From contig JAUIKS010000001.1 of assembly GCA_030430565.1 (NCBI GenBank), positions 496,001 to 560,000 of the forward strand: a stretch of 64,000 bases of DNA, written 5' to 3'. The notes beneath the pieces were generated by a model. The model worked only from the letters and a program-made list of their open reading frames with translations. It did no database searches and was not told the origin of the DNA. This DNA comes from Polyangia bacterium (GTDB lineage Bacteria > Myxococcota_A > Polyangia > Nannocystales > Nannocystaceae). Made by a program: the position numbers and the translations under genes. This document shows, one piece after another, positions 33,752 through 43,369 of the stretch; position 1 is the first letter of the stretch, and each line of letters starts with the position of its first letter.

Positions 33752-34867
33752 ATGAACTCCCTGAGCCGACGCTTCTTTCAGCGCCTCCCGGTGCACGCGG
33801 TCGACACCGACGACGACCTCCACCTCCTGAGCGAGGAGGAGCGCCGCGTGATCCGCAGCCGGCACCGCGTCGCGGTCACGCTCTCGGCGAGCATCGCGAT
33901 CGTCGGCGCGATGAGCTACTACCTGCCGGCCTACGCCGCGCCGACGCTGTTCCCGACCTACCCGATCACGATCCCGCTCTACGGGCCCTACGCGCTGCCC
34001 TGGGCCCACCTGCTGTGGGGCGTGCTCGTGATGGTGATCGAGCTGCAGTGCCTGGTGCTGATCAACGTCTGGGCGGTCCACGAGATCGCGGTGGCGACCG
34101 GGATGATGTGCGCGGCCGACAAGCACGAGCGCATGGAGGCGCTGCTGCGGATCGCGTTCCGGGAGAAAGCCAAGGGCCTGCTGCGCTACGGGATCGACCC
34201 GCTGCTGGGGATCAACCGCTGGCTGCTGTTTCTGTACACCTTGCTGCTGCGGCTGAAGGGCTTCCTCGGCAAGAAGGTGCTCCAGTACGTCGTCGCGCGG
34301 CTGCTCGGGCGCCTGGCGATCCGCGAGGTGCTCGACTTCATCGGCATGCCGCTCTACATGCTGATCAACGGCTACGCGACCCACGTGATCATCCGCGAGG
34401 CGAAGGTTCACATCATCGGGCAGCAGCTGATCGACCACATCAGCGAGCGGCTGCCGCCCGCCGAGGAGGTCGAGCGCTGGCCCGACGGACACGCGCTGAT
34501 CTACGACACGCTCCAGCTGGTCGCGGTCAGCAAGCGCGACTATCACTTCAATCACTACTACCTGGCCAAGAAGGTGCTCGAGGGCTACGACATCGCGATC
34601 ACGCCGGCCGACCTGCCGCGGGACTACACGGCGAGGCTGCGGGCGGCCCCCGAGGCGATCCAGCGCCTGTGCACGCTGCTGCTGATCCTCGGCTTCATCC
34701 TCGACGGGCACGTCACCGCGCGCGAGCGTCGGCGGCTCCGCGAGCTGCGCCGGGCCGGCCTCGCGGGCGTCGAGATCGCGGAGGTCGAGAGCTGGTGCGC
34801 CGCGCTGCTCAGCGGCGACGGCCTCGACCCGCTGCTCGACGCGCATCTCAGGTTTGAGGGAGCGTGA
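33752..34867 (+). CDS. polytopic membrane protein of unknown function
   Basis: A 371-residue inner-membrane protein. The ATG at 33752 starts MNSLSRRFFQRLP; upstream frame is Arg-rich noise. Hydrophobic helices lie at about 48-66 (VTLSASIAIVGAMSYYLPAY), 86-112 (LPWAHLLWGVLVMVIELQCL) and 150-175 (NRWLLFLYTLLLRL), with a further one around residues 195-215 in the region FIGMPLYMLINGYATHVII. The C-terminal third is soluble and contains RDYHFNHYYLAKKVL and a helical segment ending in a LCTLLLILGFILDG helix. I do not recognise the family. It converges on the VOC-cupin gene, with which its end overlaps by 20 bases. Confidence 0.78.
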   Translation: MNSLSRRFFQRLPVHAVDTDDDLHLLSEEERRVIRSRHRVAVTLSASIAIVGAMSYYLPAYAAPTLFPTYPITIPLYGPYALPWAHLLWGVLVMVIELQCLVLINVWAVHEIAVATGMMCAADKHERMEALLRIAFREKAKGLLRYGIDPLLGINRWLLFLYTLLLRLKGFLGKKVLQYVVARLLGRLAIREVLDFIGMPLYMLINGYATHVIIREAKVHIIGQQLIDHISERLPPAEEVERWPDGHALIYDTLQLVAVSKRDYHFNHYYLAKKVLEGYDIAITPADLPRDYTARLRAAPEAIQRLCTLLLILGFILDGHVTARERRRLRELRRAGLAGVEIAEVESWCAALLSGDGLDPLLDAHLRFEGA

Positions 34868-35945
34868 CCTCGAGCAGCTCGAGCGCTGGGCTCGGCTCGA
34901 TCAGGCGGGCGTAGGCGCCTGGCGGAACGCTCACGCAGGCGCCGGCGCGCAGGCGCTCTGGCGCCTGAGTCTGGGTCTGGGTCTGGGTCTCGAGCGAGAC
35001 CTCGCCGGCGAGCACGAACAGCAGCAGCAGCTCCCCCGCGCGCGTGAGCGGGACGGGAGCGGGCGGCGTGTCGCCGCGCCGTCGCGCGACGCGTACGTCC
35101 GCGAGGCCGCCGGTCGCCGCGGCGATCCCGGCGTCGCGGGCCTCGAAGCCCGCCGCGCGCCAGGGCTGATAGCGCGCGCCCGCCACCTCGTGTCGAACGA
35201 AGCGCTGCCCCGAGAACGCGCGCGTCCGGTCGAGGGCGGCGGTGGGCAGCGCGAGCGCGTGATCGAGGCGGGTCGGGTGCTCGGCGGGGCACCCGATCTC
35301 GATGACCTCGAGGCCAGGTGAACTCTCGAGCACGCGGTGCCGGATCCGCGGCGGCTGCAGCACGCAGTCGCCGGCGCGCAGCACGAAGGGCGGGCCCTGA
35401 TCCTCGTAGACGACGCGGACCCAGCCGCGGTAGCAGAAGATCAGCTGGAAGCGGACCTCGTGAAAGTGCACGGAGTCGGGCACCGGGCCGCCGGCGGGGA
35501 TGCGGATATGAGAGGCGATGACGCGGCCGCCGAGGCGACCCGGGATGAGGTCGCGGTACTGCATCCCGGCGCGACCGACGACCCAGCGCGCGCCTTCGCC
35601 GTCGTGGGTGATCACGAGATCCTCGCGCAGGGGAGGGGGCGCGCGCGTCGGGGTCGCCGGGACGAGCTCGACGCGCGCGCCGTTGGGCGCGACGAGCTCG
35701 CGCGTCTCGCTGACCGCGGAGGAGACGACCCGCAGTCGCGGCGCCGCGCCCGGGTCCGCGGCGACGCGACGCAGGTGCAGCCGCAGCCCGTGCCCGGAGA
35801 GCTCGACCTCGCGCGGGTCATCGGCGGGGTAGATCGCGTCGACGCGGAAGCCGAGCCGCGCGCGGAAGAACTCGAGCGTCTCGTGAAGCCGCGCGCACGG
35901 CATGACGAGCGCGGCGGCGTTGATGGTCGCTGGATCGACCTCCAT
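34848..35945 (-). CDS. VOC (glyoxalase-fold) domain fused to a bicupin
   Basis: A 365-residue cytosolic protein. Residues about 9-115 look like one vicinal-oxygen-chelate unit (LHETLEFFRARLGFRVDAIY, ending in GARVELVP). Residues about 140-245 are a cupin with HFHEVRFQLIFCYRGWVRV and a Gly-Asp turn and PPRIRHRV second motif, so a metal site is plausible. A second, weaker cupin follows (LLLLFVLAGEVSL, LRAGACVSVPPGAYA) with few metal ligands. A QTQTQTQT run from GTCTGG repeats lies in it. Cupin pairs of this shape occur in dioxygenases and sugar isomerases, but the combination with VOC is one I do not recognise. ATG 35945 opens the first domain directly. Confidence 0.72.
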   Translation of the reverse strand: MEVDPATINAAALVMPCARLHETLEFFRARLGFRVDAIYPADDPREVELSGHGLRLHLRRVAADPGAAPRLRVVSSAVSETRELVAPNGARVELVPATPTRAPPPLREDLVITHDGEGARWVVGRAGMQYRDLIPGRLGGRVIASHIRIPAGGPVPDSVHFHEVRFQLIFCYRGWVRVVYEDQGPPFVLRAGDCVLQPPRIRHRVLESSPGLEVIEIGCPAEHPTRLDHALALPTAALDRTRAFSGQRFVRHEVAGARYQPWRAAGFEARDAGIAAATGGLADVRVARRRGDTPPAPVPLTRAGELLLLFVLAGEVSLETQTQTQTQAPERLRAGACVSVPPGAYARLIEPSPALELLEVTLPQT

Positions 35946-35992
35946 CGCGCGCGAGCATGCCACAGCTGCGACCTTCGGCTGCGCGCGGACCT

Positions 35993-37174
35993 TCAGCTCG
36001 CGCCGCAGGCCGGGTCGCAGCACTCGGTCTCGACGACGAGCGGGCCCGCGAGGATGGTCTCGAGCACGCTGGTGACGCTGAGGCCCAGGCTGTCGACGTC
36101 CTCGGCGACGAGCGCTTGCGTGGTGCCGCCGGCCTCGGCGAGGTCCTGGGCGGCGGTGGCGGCCGTGCCGCCCGCGGCCCCGGTGAAGATCACGTGCACG
36201 GGGACGCCATCGACCGCGTTGAGCTTGGCGGCGGCGAGCACCGGGTCGTCCTCGGGATCCTGACCCAGCCCGTTCGCGTTGGTCCACTCGCCGTCGGTGA
36301 CCAGCACGACGGCGTAGGGCCGCGGAGGATCATTGAGCTCGTCAGGGTGCGCGGCCTGGCTCTGCGCGATCTTCTGCGCGGCGAGCACGAGCGCGCCGCG
36401 GGTCCAGGTGCCGATGCCGAACAGCTCGCCGCCGAGCGGCGGCTCGATCGCGGCGAGGGACGCGAGCAGGCCGTCGTTGCACTCGTAGTAGAGGGCCTGC
36501 GGATCGCGCTCGTCGTACCAGAAGTGATCGACGCGCTGGCCGTCGACGATGCCGCTGCTGTCGTTGGGGATCGTGGTCCCGGCGGTCATGGGATCCGGGT
36601 CGTGGCCGAAGCGCATCACGGCCAGGTTGGTGTTGGCCCACGGGTGCCCGCCGCCTGCGGTGTCGAGCTCGAGCATCACCTGCTGCAGGGCCTGCCAGCG
36701 CGTGAGCGCGTCCGTCGGGGGTCCGAATTCGTAGTTGTTCGACGCCGAGTAGTCGAGCACGAACATGACGTTGGGGCGCAGGAGCGGGCAGCTCCCGCAG
36801 TCGCTCTGCCCAGTGGTCTCGTCGCTCGCGGTCGTCGAGCCCAGGGTCATCGCGCTCCCGGTCGTCGAGCTCCCGGAGCTCGTCGAGGTCCCGGCGCTCG
36901 TCGAGCCAGGGGTCGTCTTGCAGACGCCGCCCTGACACGCCAGGCCCGGCAGACAGGCCCCGTCCTCGCAGGCGCAGCCGGCCGCGCCGGGGCTGCAGAT
37001 GTTGTCCGTGGTCTCGGTCCCGGTCTCGGCTGATGTGGTCGTCGGGCTCGTGGCGCCGCCCGAGTCGACGAAGCAGCCGAGCGCCAGCGTGAGCAGCATG
37101 AGCGCGGGCCCGCGGCAGCGCGAGCGCGTCGATAACCCCCGCGTCCGTGCGTCCCGCTTCACGTGTATGAGCAT
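35993..37174 (-). CDS. von Willebrand factor A-domain lipoprotein
   Basis: Exported protein of 393 residues. ATG 37174 gives a basic N-terminus and a hydrophobic segment ending in LALGC, a lipobox. Cys-rich (CSPGAAGCACEDGACLPGLAC) and Ser/Thr-rich linker to about residue 125, then a VWA domain: VMFVLDYSASN carries the MIDAS DxSxS, and VVLVTDGEW the later Asp. The metal-binding Thr position is not obvious. The end reads ECCDPACGAS. VWA domains bind ligands through a divalent ion; in myxobacteria similar proteins are common and uncharacterised. Transcribed away from the SLC13 gene's direction as part of a same-strand series. Confidence 0.83.
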   Translation of the reverse strand: MLIHVKRDARTRGLSTRSRCRGPALMLLTLALGCFVDSGGATSPTTTSAETGTETTDNICSPGAAGCACEDGACLPGLACQGGVCKTTPGSTSAGTSTSSGSSTTGSAMTLGSTTASDETTGQSDCGSCPLLRPNVMFVLDYSASNNYEFGPPTDALTRWQALQQVMLELDTAGGGHPWANTNLAVMRFGHDPDPMTAGTTIPNDSSGIVDGQRVDHFWYDERDPQALYYECNDGLLASLAAIEPPLGGELFGIGTWTRGALVLAAQKIAQSQAAHPDELNDPPRPYAVVLVTDGEWTNANGLGQDPEDDPVLAAAKLNAVDGVPVHVIFTGAAGGTAATAAQDLAEAGGTTQALVAEDVDSLGLSVTSVLETILAGPLVVETECCDPACGAS

Positions 37175-37234
37175 ACCCGACCCGAACTCGATCGGCACTT
37201 GGGACCGATCGCGACCGCGTCGAGCCCTCGGCGC

Positions 37235-39013
37235 TCAGAAGCCCCAGACGCGCGGGACGATCAGCACGGTGAGGAGCCACGCGAGCGCGCTCAGCGGCAG
37301 CCCGAGGCGCAGGAAGTCGTGGGCGCGATAGCCACCGGGGCCGAACACGATGAGGTTGGTCTGGCTGGCGACCGGCGTGGCGAAGCTCGCGGCCGAGGCG
37401 ATCACGACCGCGATCGCGAAGGGCATCAGCGCGACGCTCAGCTGGGCCGAGACCGCGACCGCGATCGGGAACATCAGGACCGCGGCCGCCTTCCCGGTGA
37501 TGATGTTGGTGAAGATCATCGTCAGGCCGTAGATCGCCGCGAGCAGCACCACGGGGTCGCTGCCGGCGGATCCGAGCGCGGCGATCATGCCCTCGCCGAT
37601 CCACAGCGCCGCGCCGCTGACGGCCATCGCCTTGCCGACGCCGAGGCCTGCGCCGATCGCGATGACGACGCTGAGGTCGATGGCGCGCGCGATCTCAGCG
37701 CCGCGGCAGCAGCCCAGCGCGACCATCGCGACGGCCGCGAGCAGCGAGGCCTTGAGGATGCTCAGCGCCCCAGTAGCGACGACGAGCACCATCAGCGCGA
37801 TCACGAGGCGCGCGAGCCAGGCGCGCCCCAGGCGAGGCGGCTCGGAGCCCTCGATGCGGCTGATCAAGAAGAAGTCGCGGGAGTCGCGGTTGTGGTCGAC
37901 GAAGCTCGGGTGGGTCTCGAGCAGCAGCGTGTCGCCGGCCTGCAGCTCGATGTCGCCGATCTTGCCGGGGATGCGGGCGCCGTTGCGCGCGACCGCGATC
38001 ACGGCGGCGTTGTAGTGCGAGCGGAAGCGGGCGTCGCGGATCGTGCGGCCGAGGTAGGGGAAGCTGTAGGAGACGACGGCCTCGATCAGGCAGCGCTCGG
38101 GCGTCGGCGCGTCGAGCTTAAAGACCTGGTTCGTGGCTGGCTGGAGCCCGGCGATGCGCTTGAGCTCGAGCACCGTGTCGACGACGCCGACGAACACCAA
38201 GCGATCACGCTCGCGCAGGCGCGCGCTGGGGGCGACCGCCGCCATGATCTCGCCGTCGCGCTCGATCTCCATCAGGTAGGTGCCGCCGAGGTTGCGCAGG
38301 CCGGCCTCGCCGATGGTCTTGCCCGCGAGCGGCGAGCCCAGCTCGACGAGCATCTCGAAGGTGTACTCGCGCGGGTCCTCGGACTGGCTGATCGGCGAGT
38401 CGCGGGCGGGCAGCAGGAAGCGCGCGGTGGCGAGGACCAAGAGCGTGCCGAGCACGAGCAGCGGCGCGCCGACCCAGGCGATTTCGAACATGCCCAGGCC
38501 GCCGGCGTGACCCTCCGCGATCAGCAGCCCGTTGACGACCAGCGTCGTGCTCGTGCCGACCAGCGTCAGCATGCCGCCCAGGAGCGCCGCGTAGCTCAGC
38601 GGCAGCAGCAGCCGCGAGACCGCGAGCCGGTGCTTGCGCGCCCACTCGTTGACGATCGGCACCATCATGGCGACGACCGGGGTGTTGTTGAGCACGGCGC
38701 TCAGCAGCGAGGTCACGACCATGATCCGGCGCTGACCGACCGCGACGCTGCTGGGGTTGCCGAGCAGGCGCGAGCCGAGCACGTTGGTCGCGCCCGTGCG
38801 GCGCAGCCCGTCCATGACGATGAACAGCGCCGCGATCGTGATGAGGCCGTCGTTGGCGAAGCCGAGCAGCGCGTCCTCGGGCGAGAGCACGCCGAGCGCG
38901 AGCAGCAGGATCAGGCCCGTCATCAGCACGCGCTCCGGCGCGAGCGAGAGGAGCACGATCGCCGTGAGGATGCCGGCGAGCACGACGAGCGTGATGATGA
39001 TCGGGGTCGTCAT
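37235..39013 (-). CDS. SLC13-family sodium/anion transporter with two RCK-C domains
   Basis: Inner-membrane transporter of 592 residues, of the divalent-anion:Na+ symporter type. ATG 39013 starts at the first membrane helix (PIIITLVVLAGILTAIVLL). The first half has the conserved FANDGLITIAALFIVMDGLRRTG and a NNTPVVAMMVPIV motif (SNT-like signature). Between the two membrane halves lie two TrkA-C/RCK-C domains (about 200-365; AGKTIGEAGLRNL, LGRTIRDARFR), which bind ligands and regulate transport. The second membrane half has FTNIITGKAAAVLMFPIAVA, the inverted repeat of the first. Typical substrates are sulfate, tungstate or dicarboxylates; none can be assigned here. Confidence 0.9.
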   Translation of the reverse strand: MTTPIIITLVVLAGILTAIVLLSLAPERVLMTGLILLLALGVLSPEDALLGFANDGLITIAALFIVMDGLRRTGATNVLGSRLLGNPSSVAVGQRRIMVVTSLLSAVLNNTPVVAMMVPIVNEWARKHRLAVSRLLLPLSYAALLGGMLTLVGTSTTLVVNGLLIAEGHAGGLGMFEIAWVGAPLLVLGTLLVLATARFLLPARDSPISQSEDPREYTFEMLVELGSPLAGKTIGEAGLRNLGGTYLMEIERDGEIMAAVAPSARLRERDRLVFVGVVDTVLELKRIAGLQPATNQVFKLDAPTPERCLIEAVVSYSFPYLGRTIRDARFRSHYNAAVIAVARNGARIPGKIGDIELQAGDTLLLETHPSFVDHNRDSRDFFLISRIEGSEPPRLGRAWLARLVIALMVLVVATGALSILKASLLAAVAMVALGCCRGAEIARAIDLSVVIAIGAGLGVGKAMAVSGAALWIGEGMIAALGSAGSDPVVLLAAIYGLTMIFTNIITGKAAAVLMFPIAVAVSAQLSVALMPFAIAVVIASAASFATPVASQTNLIVFGPGGYRAHDFLRLGLPLSALAWLLTVLIVPRVWGF

Positions 39014-39132
39014 CCGCGCTCTCGGGTCCCGCCTTGGAGGTCGCGCGCGAGCACGCGGCACCATATCGCACCGCCGCGCTCGCGTCGTGTCGCCGGCGCG
39101 CGGACGTCGGCGCGCGCGAGAGCCTCGTCACG

Positions 39133-41082
39133 TCAGCGCGCGCGTCGGCCCGCGCGGGGGGGCCTCCCGTCGCGCGCGTCGCCCTCGGCCGGGATCACCG
39201 GCAGCAGGATGTGCGACGGCCTCACGCGGCTGTGATAGACGGTCTGACGCGCGACGCGGGTCTCCGCGCTCGCGCCGAGCGGCGCGCCCGTGTTGGGGTT
39301 GCGGTCGAATTGCGGGAAGTGGCTGCTCGTGATGTCGACGCGCACGCGGTGACCTGGCTGAAAAGCCACGCTCGTGCCCACGAGGTCGACCTCGAGGCGA
39401 TAGACGCGGCCGCGCTCGAGCAGGCGCGGGCGATCCAGGCCGTCGCGGTAGCGGGCGCGCAGGACGCCCTCGGCCATGTTGTACGCCTCGCCGCTCGGGT
39501 AGACGTCGACGAGCTTGACCACGAAGTCGGTGTCGAGCGCGTCGGAGGACGCGTAGAGCACGAGCTTGACGGGGCCGGTGACCTCGAGCTCATCCTCGAC
39601 GCGCGCCGACGTGTAGACCAGCACGTCGTCGCGCGCCTCGAGCTCGCGCTGGTCCCGGGGGCCCTCGGGCACCGGCGCCCCGCAGCAGGTGTGACCGCCG
39701 ACGCTGGGGACCGGCAGCTGCGGGTCGTAGTCGAAGCGATCGGCGGGCTCGTTGGCGCCGGGCTCGGACCACGAGAGCCGCCCGTCGCCCCGCGCGGAGT
39801 TGGCGTGGCCCTCGCTGTGCAGGTACATCGGGGTGTAGCGCGTGCGCGCCAGCGGGTACTCGTTTTCGAAGCGCCACTCGTTGCGCCCCATGATGAAGAT
39901 CCGCACCGGCGGCTCACGGTCGACGCCGTTGTCCACGCCCTTCAGCCAGTGGTCGTACCAGCGCAACTGCAGCGCCGCCTGGCTGAAGTAGGCGGCGTCG
40001 CCGAAGTCGAGCTCGCCGTAGCGGACCGAGGGCGCGTGGCCCCACGGGCCGATGGTGAGGAAGCTGTAGCGACGCGCGCGCTCGCTGCCGCCGCGCGCGC
40101 GCATCCCTTGGTACCCGCGCAGGGTGCCCTGGGCGAAGATGTCGAACCACCCGCCGAGGCTGTGCACCGGGATCGGGATGTCCTCGAGGACCTCTTCGGC
40201 GTTGATCGCCCGCCAGTAGTCGTCGTAGCTCGGGTGCGCCATCCAGGTCCGGTAGATCGTCGACTCGCGCCCGACCGCGCGGGGCATGTCCTGCAGCGGC
40301 AGGGTCCAGAGGATGCGCTCGTAGCTCAGCTCCTCGGGGCCGCCCCGCGGCCTGTGGATGTAGTCGTTCTGCATCACGCGGGTCTCCTGCCGGATCGCGC
40401 ACCAGCCGAAGTTAAACGCGAGCCGCCACGCGCCGCCCTGCGTGACCCAGTCGTGGTAGGGGCTCGTCGCCGCCGCGAGCGGGAACATGGTGACGAGGTG
40501 CGGCGGCGACGACATCGCGGCGCGCCACTGCACCTGGCCGCCGTAGGAGTGGCCCTGCAGCGCGACCTGTCCCGTCGACCAGGTCTGCGCCGCGGCCCAC
40601 TCGATCGTGTCGTAGCCGTCGCGGATGTCGTCGCGGAAGGGGTCCCACTGGCCCTCGGACTCGTGACGGCCGCGGACGTCCTGAAACACGAACACGTAGC
40701 CGCGCTGGGCGAAGAACAGCCCCTCGTCGTAGCGGTGCGGCCGCTCGGTGCTGTAGGGCGTGCGCGAGATCAGCACCGGGTAGCGGCCCTCGCCCGCGGG
40801 CCTGAGAACGTCCGCGTAGAGCACGACGCCGTCGCGCATGCGCACCGGCACGTTGTTCTCGAAGGTCACGTCGTTGCGCGGCGGCGGCTCCTCGGGGAAG
40901 CCGACGACGGGCACGTCGTCCGCGGCGCGGCGCGGCGCGGGCGTGCCCGTGACCTGGGGATGGCTCGTCGCGCCCGCGCTCGCGGGGGCGCGGGTCGCCG
41001 GCACGCGCGGCGCGGTCTGACAGGCGGCGACGAGGACCGCCGAGCAGGCGCCGCGCACCAGCTGGGTCCGTCTCCAGCTCAC
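39133..41082 (-). CDS. CocE/NonD-family hydrolase (X-prolyl dipeptidyl aminopeptidase type)
   Basis: Exported alpha/beta-hydrolase of about 649 residues. GTG 41082 (SWRRTQLVRGACSAVLVAAC) begins a normal lipoprotein signal; an upstream ATG at 41139 would add 19 residues. The catalytic domain starts MRDGVVLYADV, followed by SRTPYS, FVFQDVRGRHESEG and the nucleophile elbow GHSYGG (about residue 186). The C-terminal jelly-roll typical of CocE/NonD proteins is present (VTGPVKLVLYASSDALDTDF; GHRVRVDITSSHFPQFDRN). Members hydrolyse acyl amides or esters such as cocaine, glutaryl-7-ACA or X-Pro dipeptides. The real substrate here is unknown. Confidence 0.9.
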   Translation of the reverse strand: MSWRRTQLVRGACSAVLVAACQTAPRVPATRAPASAGATSHPQVTGTPAPRRAADDVPVVGFPEEPPPRNDVTFENNVPVRMRDGVVLYADVLRPAGEGRYPVLISRTPYSTERPHRYDEGLFFAQRGYVFVFQDVRGRHESEGQWDPFRDDIRDGYDTIEWAAAQTWSTGQVALQGHSYGGQVQWRAAMSSPPHLVTMFPLAAATSPYHDWVTQGGAWRLAFNFGWCAIRQETRVMQNDYIHRPRGGPEELSYERILWTLPLQDMPRAVGRESTIYRTWMAHPSYDDYWRAINAEEVLEDIPIPVHSLGGWFDIFAQGTLRGYQGMRARGGSERARRYSFLTIGPWGHAPSVRYGELDFGDAAYFSQAALQLRWYDHWLKGVDNGVDREPPVRIFIMGRNEWRFENEYPLARTRYTPMYLHSEGHANSARGDGRLSWSEPGANEPADRFDYDPQLPVPSVGGHTCCGAPVPEGPRDQRELEARDDVLVYTSARVEDELEVTGPVKLVLYASSDALDTDFVVKLVDVYPSGEAYNMAEGVLRARYRDGLDRPRLLERGRVYRLEVDLVGTSVAFQPGHRVRVDITSSHFPQFDRNPNTGAPLGASAETRVARQTVYHSRVRPSHILLPVIPAEGDARDGRPPRAGRRAR

Positions 41083-41370
41083 CGCGGAGGAGCATAGGGT
41101 CCTGGCCGGCGCGCGGTCAAAACGCGCTTGCGCGTGCAACGATGAGGCGCGCGCGAACAGCCCCGCGCTCGCGCGCGCGACGGCTTCGAGGATGGGCGCG
41201 GCGATGCGCCCTCGTTGGCTCCAAGGCGCGCGCGGGCGGTCGCGTAGCGAGCCGAGTACTCGGTCTCAAGAGGAGCGCTAAGTGTTTGAAATGCTTGAGC
41301 GATGCGCGCGGCGGGCGAGCGGCTGAACAATCCTGTTGCCCCGCGCGGTCGCCCGGCCTAGCGTGATCAC

Positions 41371-43344
41371 GTGTTCGCGGCGACGCCAGCCGAGCTCGGA
41401 CTGGTTCTCGCCCTGCTGGGACAGGGCGCCCCCGCGACCGACGAGCCCGTCGCGGGGCCCGTCGCGGAGGACGCCGCGCCCCCGCGCGCGCGGGCGTACA
41501 GCGGCGAGACGTCGCTCAGCTCGCCCCCGCCGAGGCCGGAGCCGAGCGCCGCGTCGAAGCCGGAGGTGACGCCGGAGTCGACGGGCGCGGGCGCGGGCGC
41601 GGGCGCGGAGGACACGACGGGCGCGGGCTCGGCGGGCGCGGGGTCGACTCCGACGAAGCGCAAGACCGGCGAGAAGACCTACGAGTGGGAGCGGATGCAG
41701 GCGGTGCTCGACGAGCAGGGCCTCGAGCTCGAGCGCGCGCCGGAGGGCAAGCGCATCGCCTGGATCAAGCTCGACCGCGAGCAGGTGTTTCGCAAGGGCG
41801 AGCTGATCCCGGTCGCCTTCAACAAGCTGCACGTGCTCACGCGCGAGTTCGTGATCCGCCGCGAGCTGCTGATGGTCGAGGGCGAGGCCTACGAGGATCG
41901 CTTCATCGAGGAGAGCATGCGAAACCTCCGCGGGATGGGGCTGTTCTCGCTCGTGCGGATCGTGCCGATCCAGACCGACAACCCGGACGAGGTCGGCGTG
42001 CTCGTGCACACGCGAGACCTGTGGAGCCTGCGCCTCGAGCAGAGCTTTAACATCACGAGCCAGCTCAACTCGCTCAACGTCGCGATCGTCGAGCGCAACG
42101 TCGCCGGCGTCGGCCACACGGCGAGGATCCCCTTCGCGCTGCGCCCCGACGTCTTCACCCTCGGCGAGAGCTACTCGACGCGCCGCACCTTCGGGCGCCC
42201 GATCGCGATCGGGCAGGGCGGCGGCCTGATCTTCAATCGCGGCTCGGGACGTCCCGAGGGCGGCTACGTCAGCGGGAGCGTCGGGCGACCGTTTTACAAC
42301 CTCGCGCAGCGCTTCTCGTTCTCGATCAGCGGCAGCTACGACTCGCGGATCCGCCGGCAGCTCGCCAACGGCGTCCCGGAGCCGTGGGTCCCCGACGGCG
42401 AGGAGGTCGAGGCCGAGGGCGCGGAGGGGGAGAGCGCGAACGCGGCGGGTCTTCGGATCTGGCGGGAGCAGTTCATCAGCGGGCGCGTCGGCGTCGCGTT
42501 TCGCGAGGGCGTCAAGCTGCGCACCACCCTCAGCGTGTTCTTCTACGCGACCGATCGGCAGACCTCGATCGTCGAGGAGTCTGGCGTCGACCCGGCGCGC
42601 GCGCTCGAGTTCCTCGATCAGGTCCCGCCCAAGGCGCGGCGCGAGGTCGGCCCCGGCATCTCGATCAACATCTTTCAGCCGAAGTTCGTGGTCTTTCAGA
42701 ACCTCGACACCTTCGGGCAGAGCGAGAACGTGCGCGTCGGCCCGAGCCTCGGCGGCACGATCAACGCGCCGATCAAGGCCTTCGGCTCGACCTACGAGTC
42801 GCTCGTCACCAGCGCGGGCGTCGGCTACACCTGGGCGCCGAAGGGCGCGCTGATCCGGATCTCCGTCGGCCCGCGCGCGCGCTGGCAGGCGGGCGAGTGG
42901 ATCGACGGGCGCTTCGAGGGGCGGTTTCGCGTCGCCAGCCCGATGCTCGGCCCCGTGCGCCTGGTCGGGCGCGTCGCGCTCACGACCCGCTGGAACGACA
43001 CGACCAACGTGCAGGAGTCGCTGGGCGCCAACAACGGGCTGCGCGGCTTCCCGAGCCAGCACCTCATCGACTTCGGCGTCAACTCGCTGCTGTTCAACGT
43101 CGAGCTGCGGACCAAGCCGCTCGTGTGGCGCGCGATCCACCTCGGCGGGGTGCTGTTCTATGACGCCGGAACTGTCTTTAAAAACATCTACCAGACCAAG
43201 CTCTCGCACGGCTTCGGGATCGGGATCCGCCTGCTGCTGCCGCAGATCAACCGCAGCCCGTGGGTCCTGGACGGCGGCTTCTCGGCTGACCCGTTCCGCT
43301 TCGTGCCGACGATCACCGGCGGCCAGGTCGTGCCGATGAACTGA
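41371..43344 (+). CDS. BamA/TamA-like outer membrane protein
   Basis: Predicted beta-barrel outer membrane protein of 657 residues starting with GTG. A short N-terminal hydrophobic stretch (ELGLVLALLGQG) is followed by a Pro/Ala/Gly-rich segment. Residues about 145-215 look like one POTRA domain (FNKLHVLTREFVIRREL, FIEESMRNLRGMGLFSLVRIV). The rest alternates Gly/aromatic beta strands and ends QRLIDFGVNSLLFNVELRTK-like, closing with RSPWVLDGGFSADPF. It resembles Omp85-type assembly or two-partner translocators with a single POTRA, but the chaperone role is inferred from fold only. No C-terminal Phe closing motif is obvious; the protein ends in VPMN. Confidence 0.76.
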   Translation: MFAATPAELGLVLALLGQGAPATDEPVAGPVAEDAAPPRARAYSGETSLSSPPPRPEPSAASKPEVTPESTGAGAGAGAEDTTGAGSAGAGSTPTKRKTGEKTYEWERMQAVLDEQGLELERAPEGKRIAWIKLDREQVFRKGELIPVAFNKLHVLTREFVIRRELLMVEGEAYEDRFIEESMRNLRGMGLFSLVRIVPIQTDNPDEVGVLVHTRDLWSLRLEQSFNITSQLNSLNVAIVERNVAGVGHTARIPFALRPDVFTLGESYSTRRTFGRPIAIGQGGGLIFNRGSGRPEGGYVSGSVGRPFYNLAQRFSFSISGSYDSRIRRQLANGVPEPWVPDGEEVEAEGAEGESANAAGLRIWREQFISGRVGVAFREGVKLRTTLSVFFYATDRQTSIVEESGVDPARALEFLDQVPPKARREVGPGISINIFQPKFVVFQNLDTFGQSENVRVGPSLGGTINAPIKAFGSTYESLVTSAGVGYTWAPKGALIRISVGPRARWQAGEWIDGRFEGRFRVASPMLGPVRLVGRVALTTRWNDTTNVQESLGANNGLRGFPSQHLIDFGVNSLLFNVELRTKPLVWRAIHLGGVLFYDAGTVFKNIYQTKLSHGFGIGIRLLLPQINRSPWVLDGGFSADPFRFVPTITGGQVVPMN

Positions 43345-43369
43345 CCCTGGCGGCGCGAGTCAGATCGGA

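Noticed and set aside
41252..41263. CCGAGTACTCGG palindrome between the CocE-type and BamA-like genes
   Set aside because: Perfect but short and GC-rich, with no second copy in a comparable place; not enough to call an operator.
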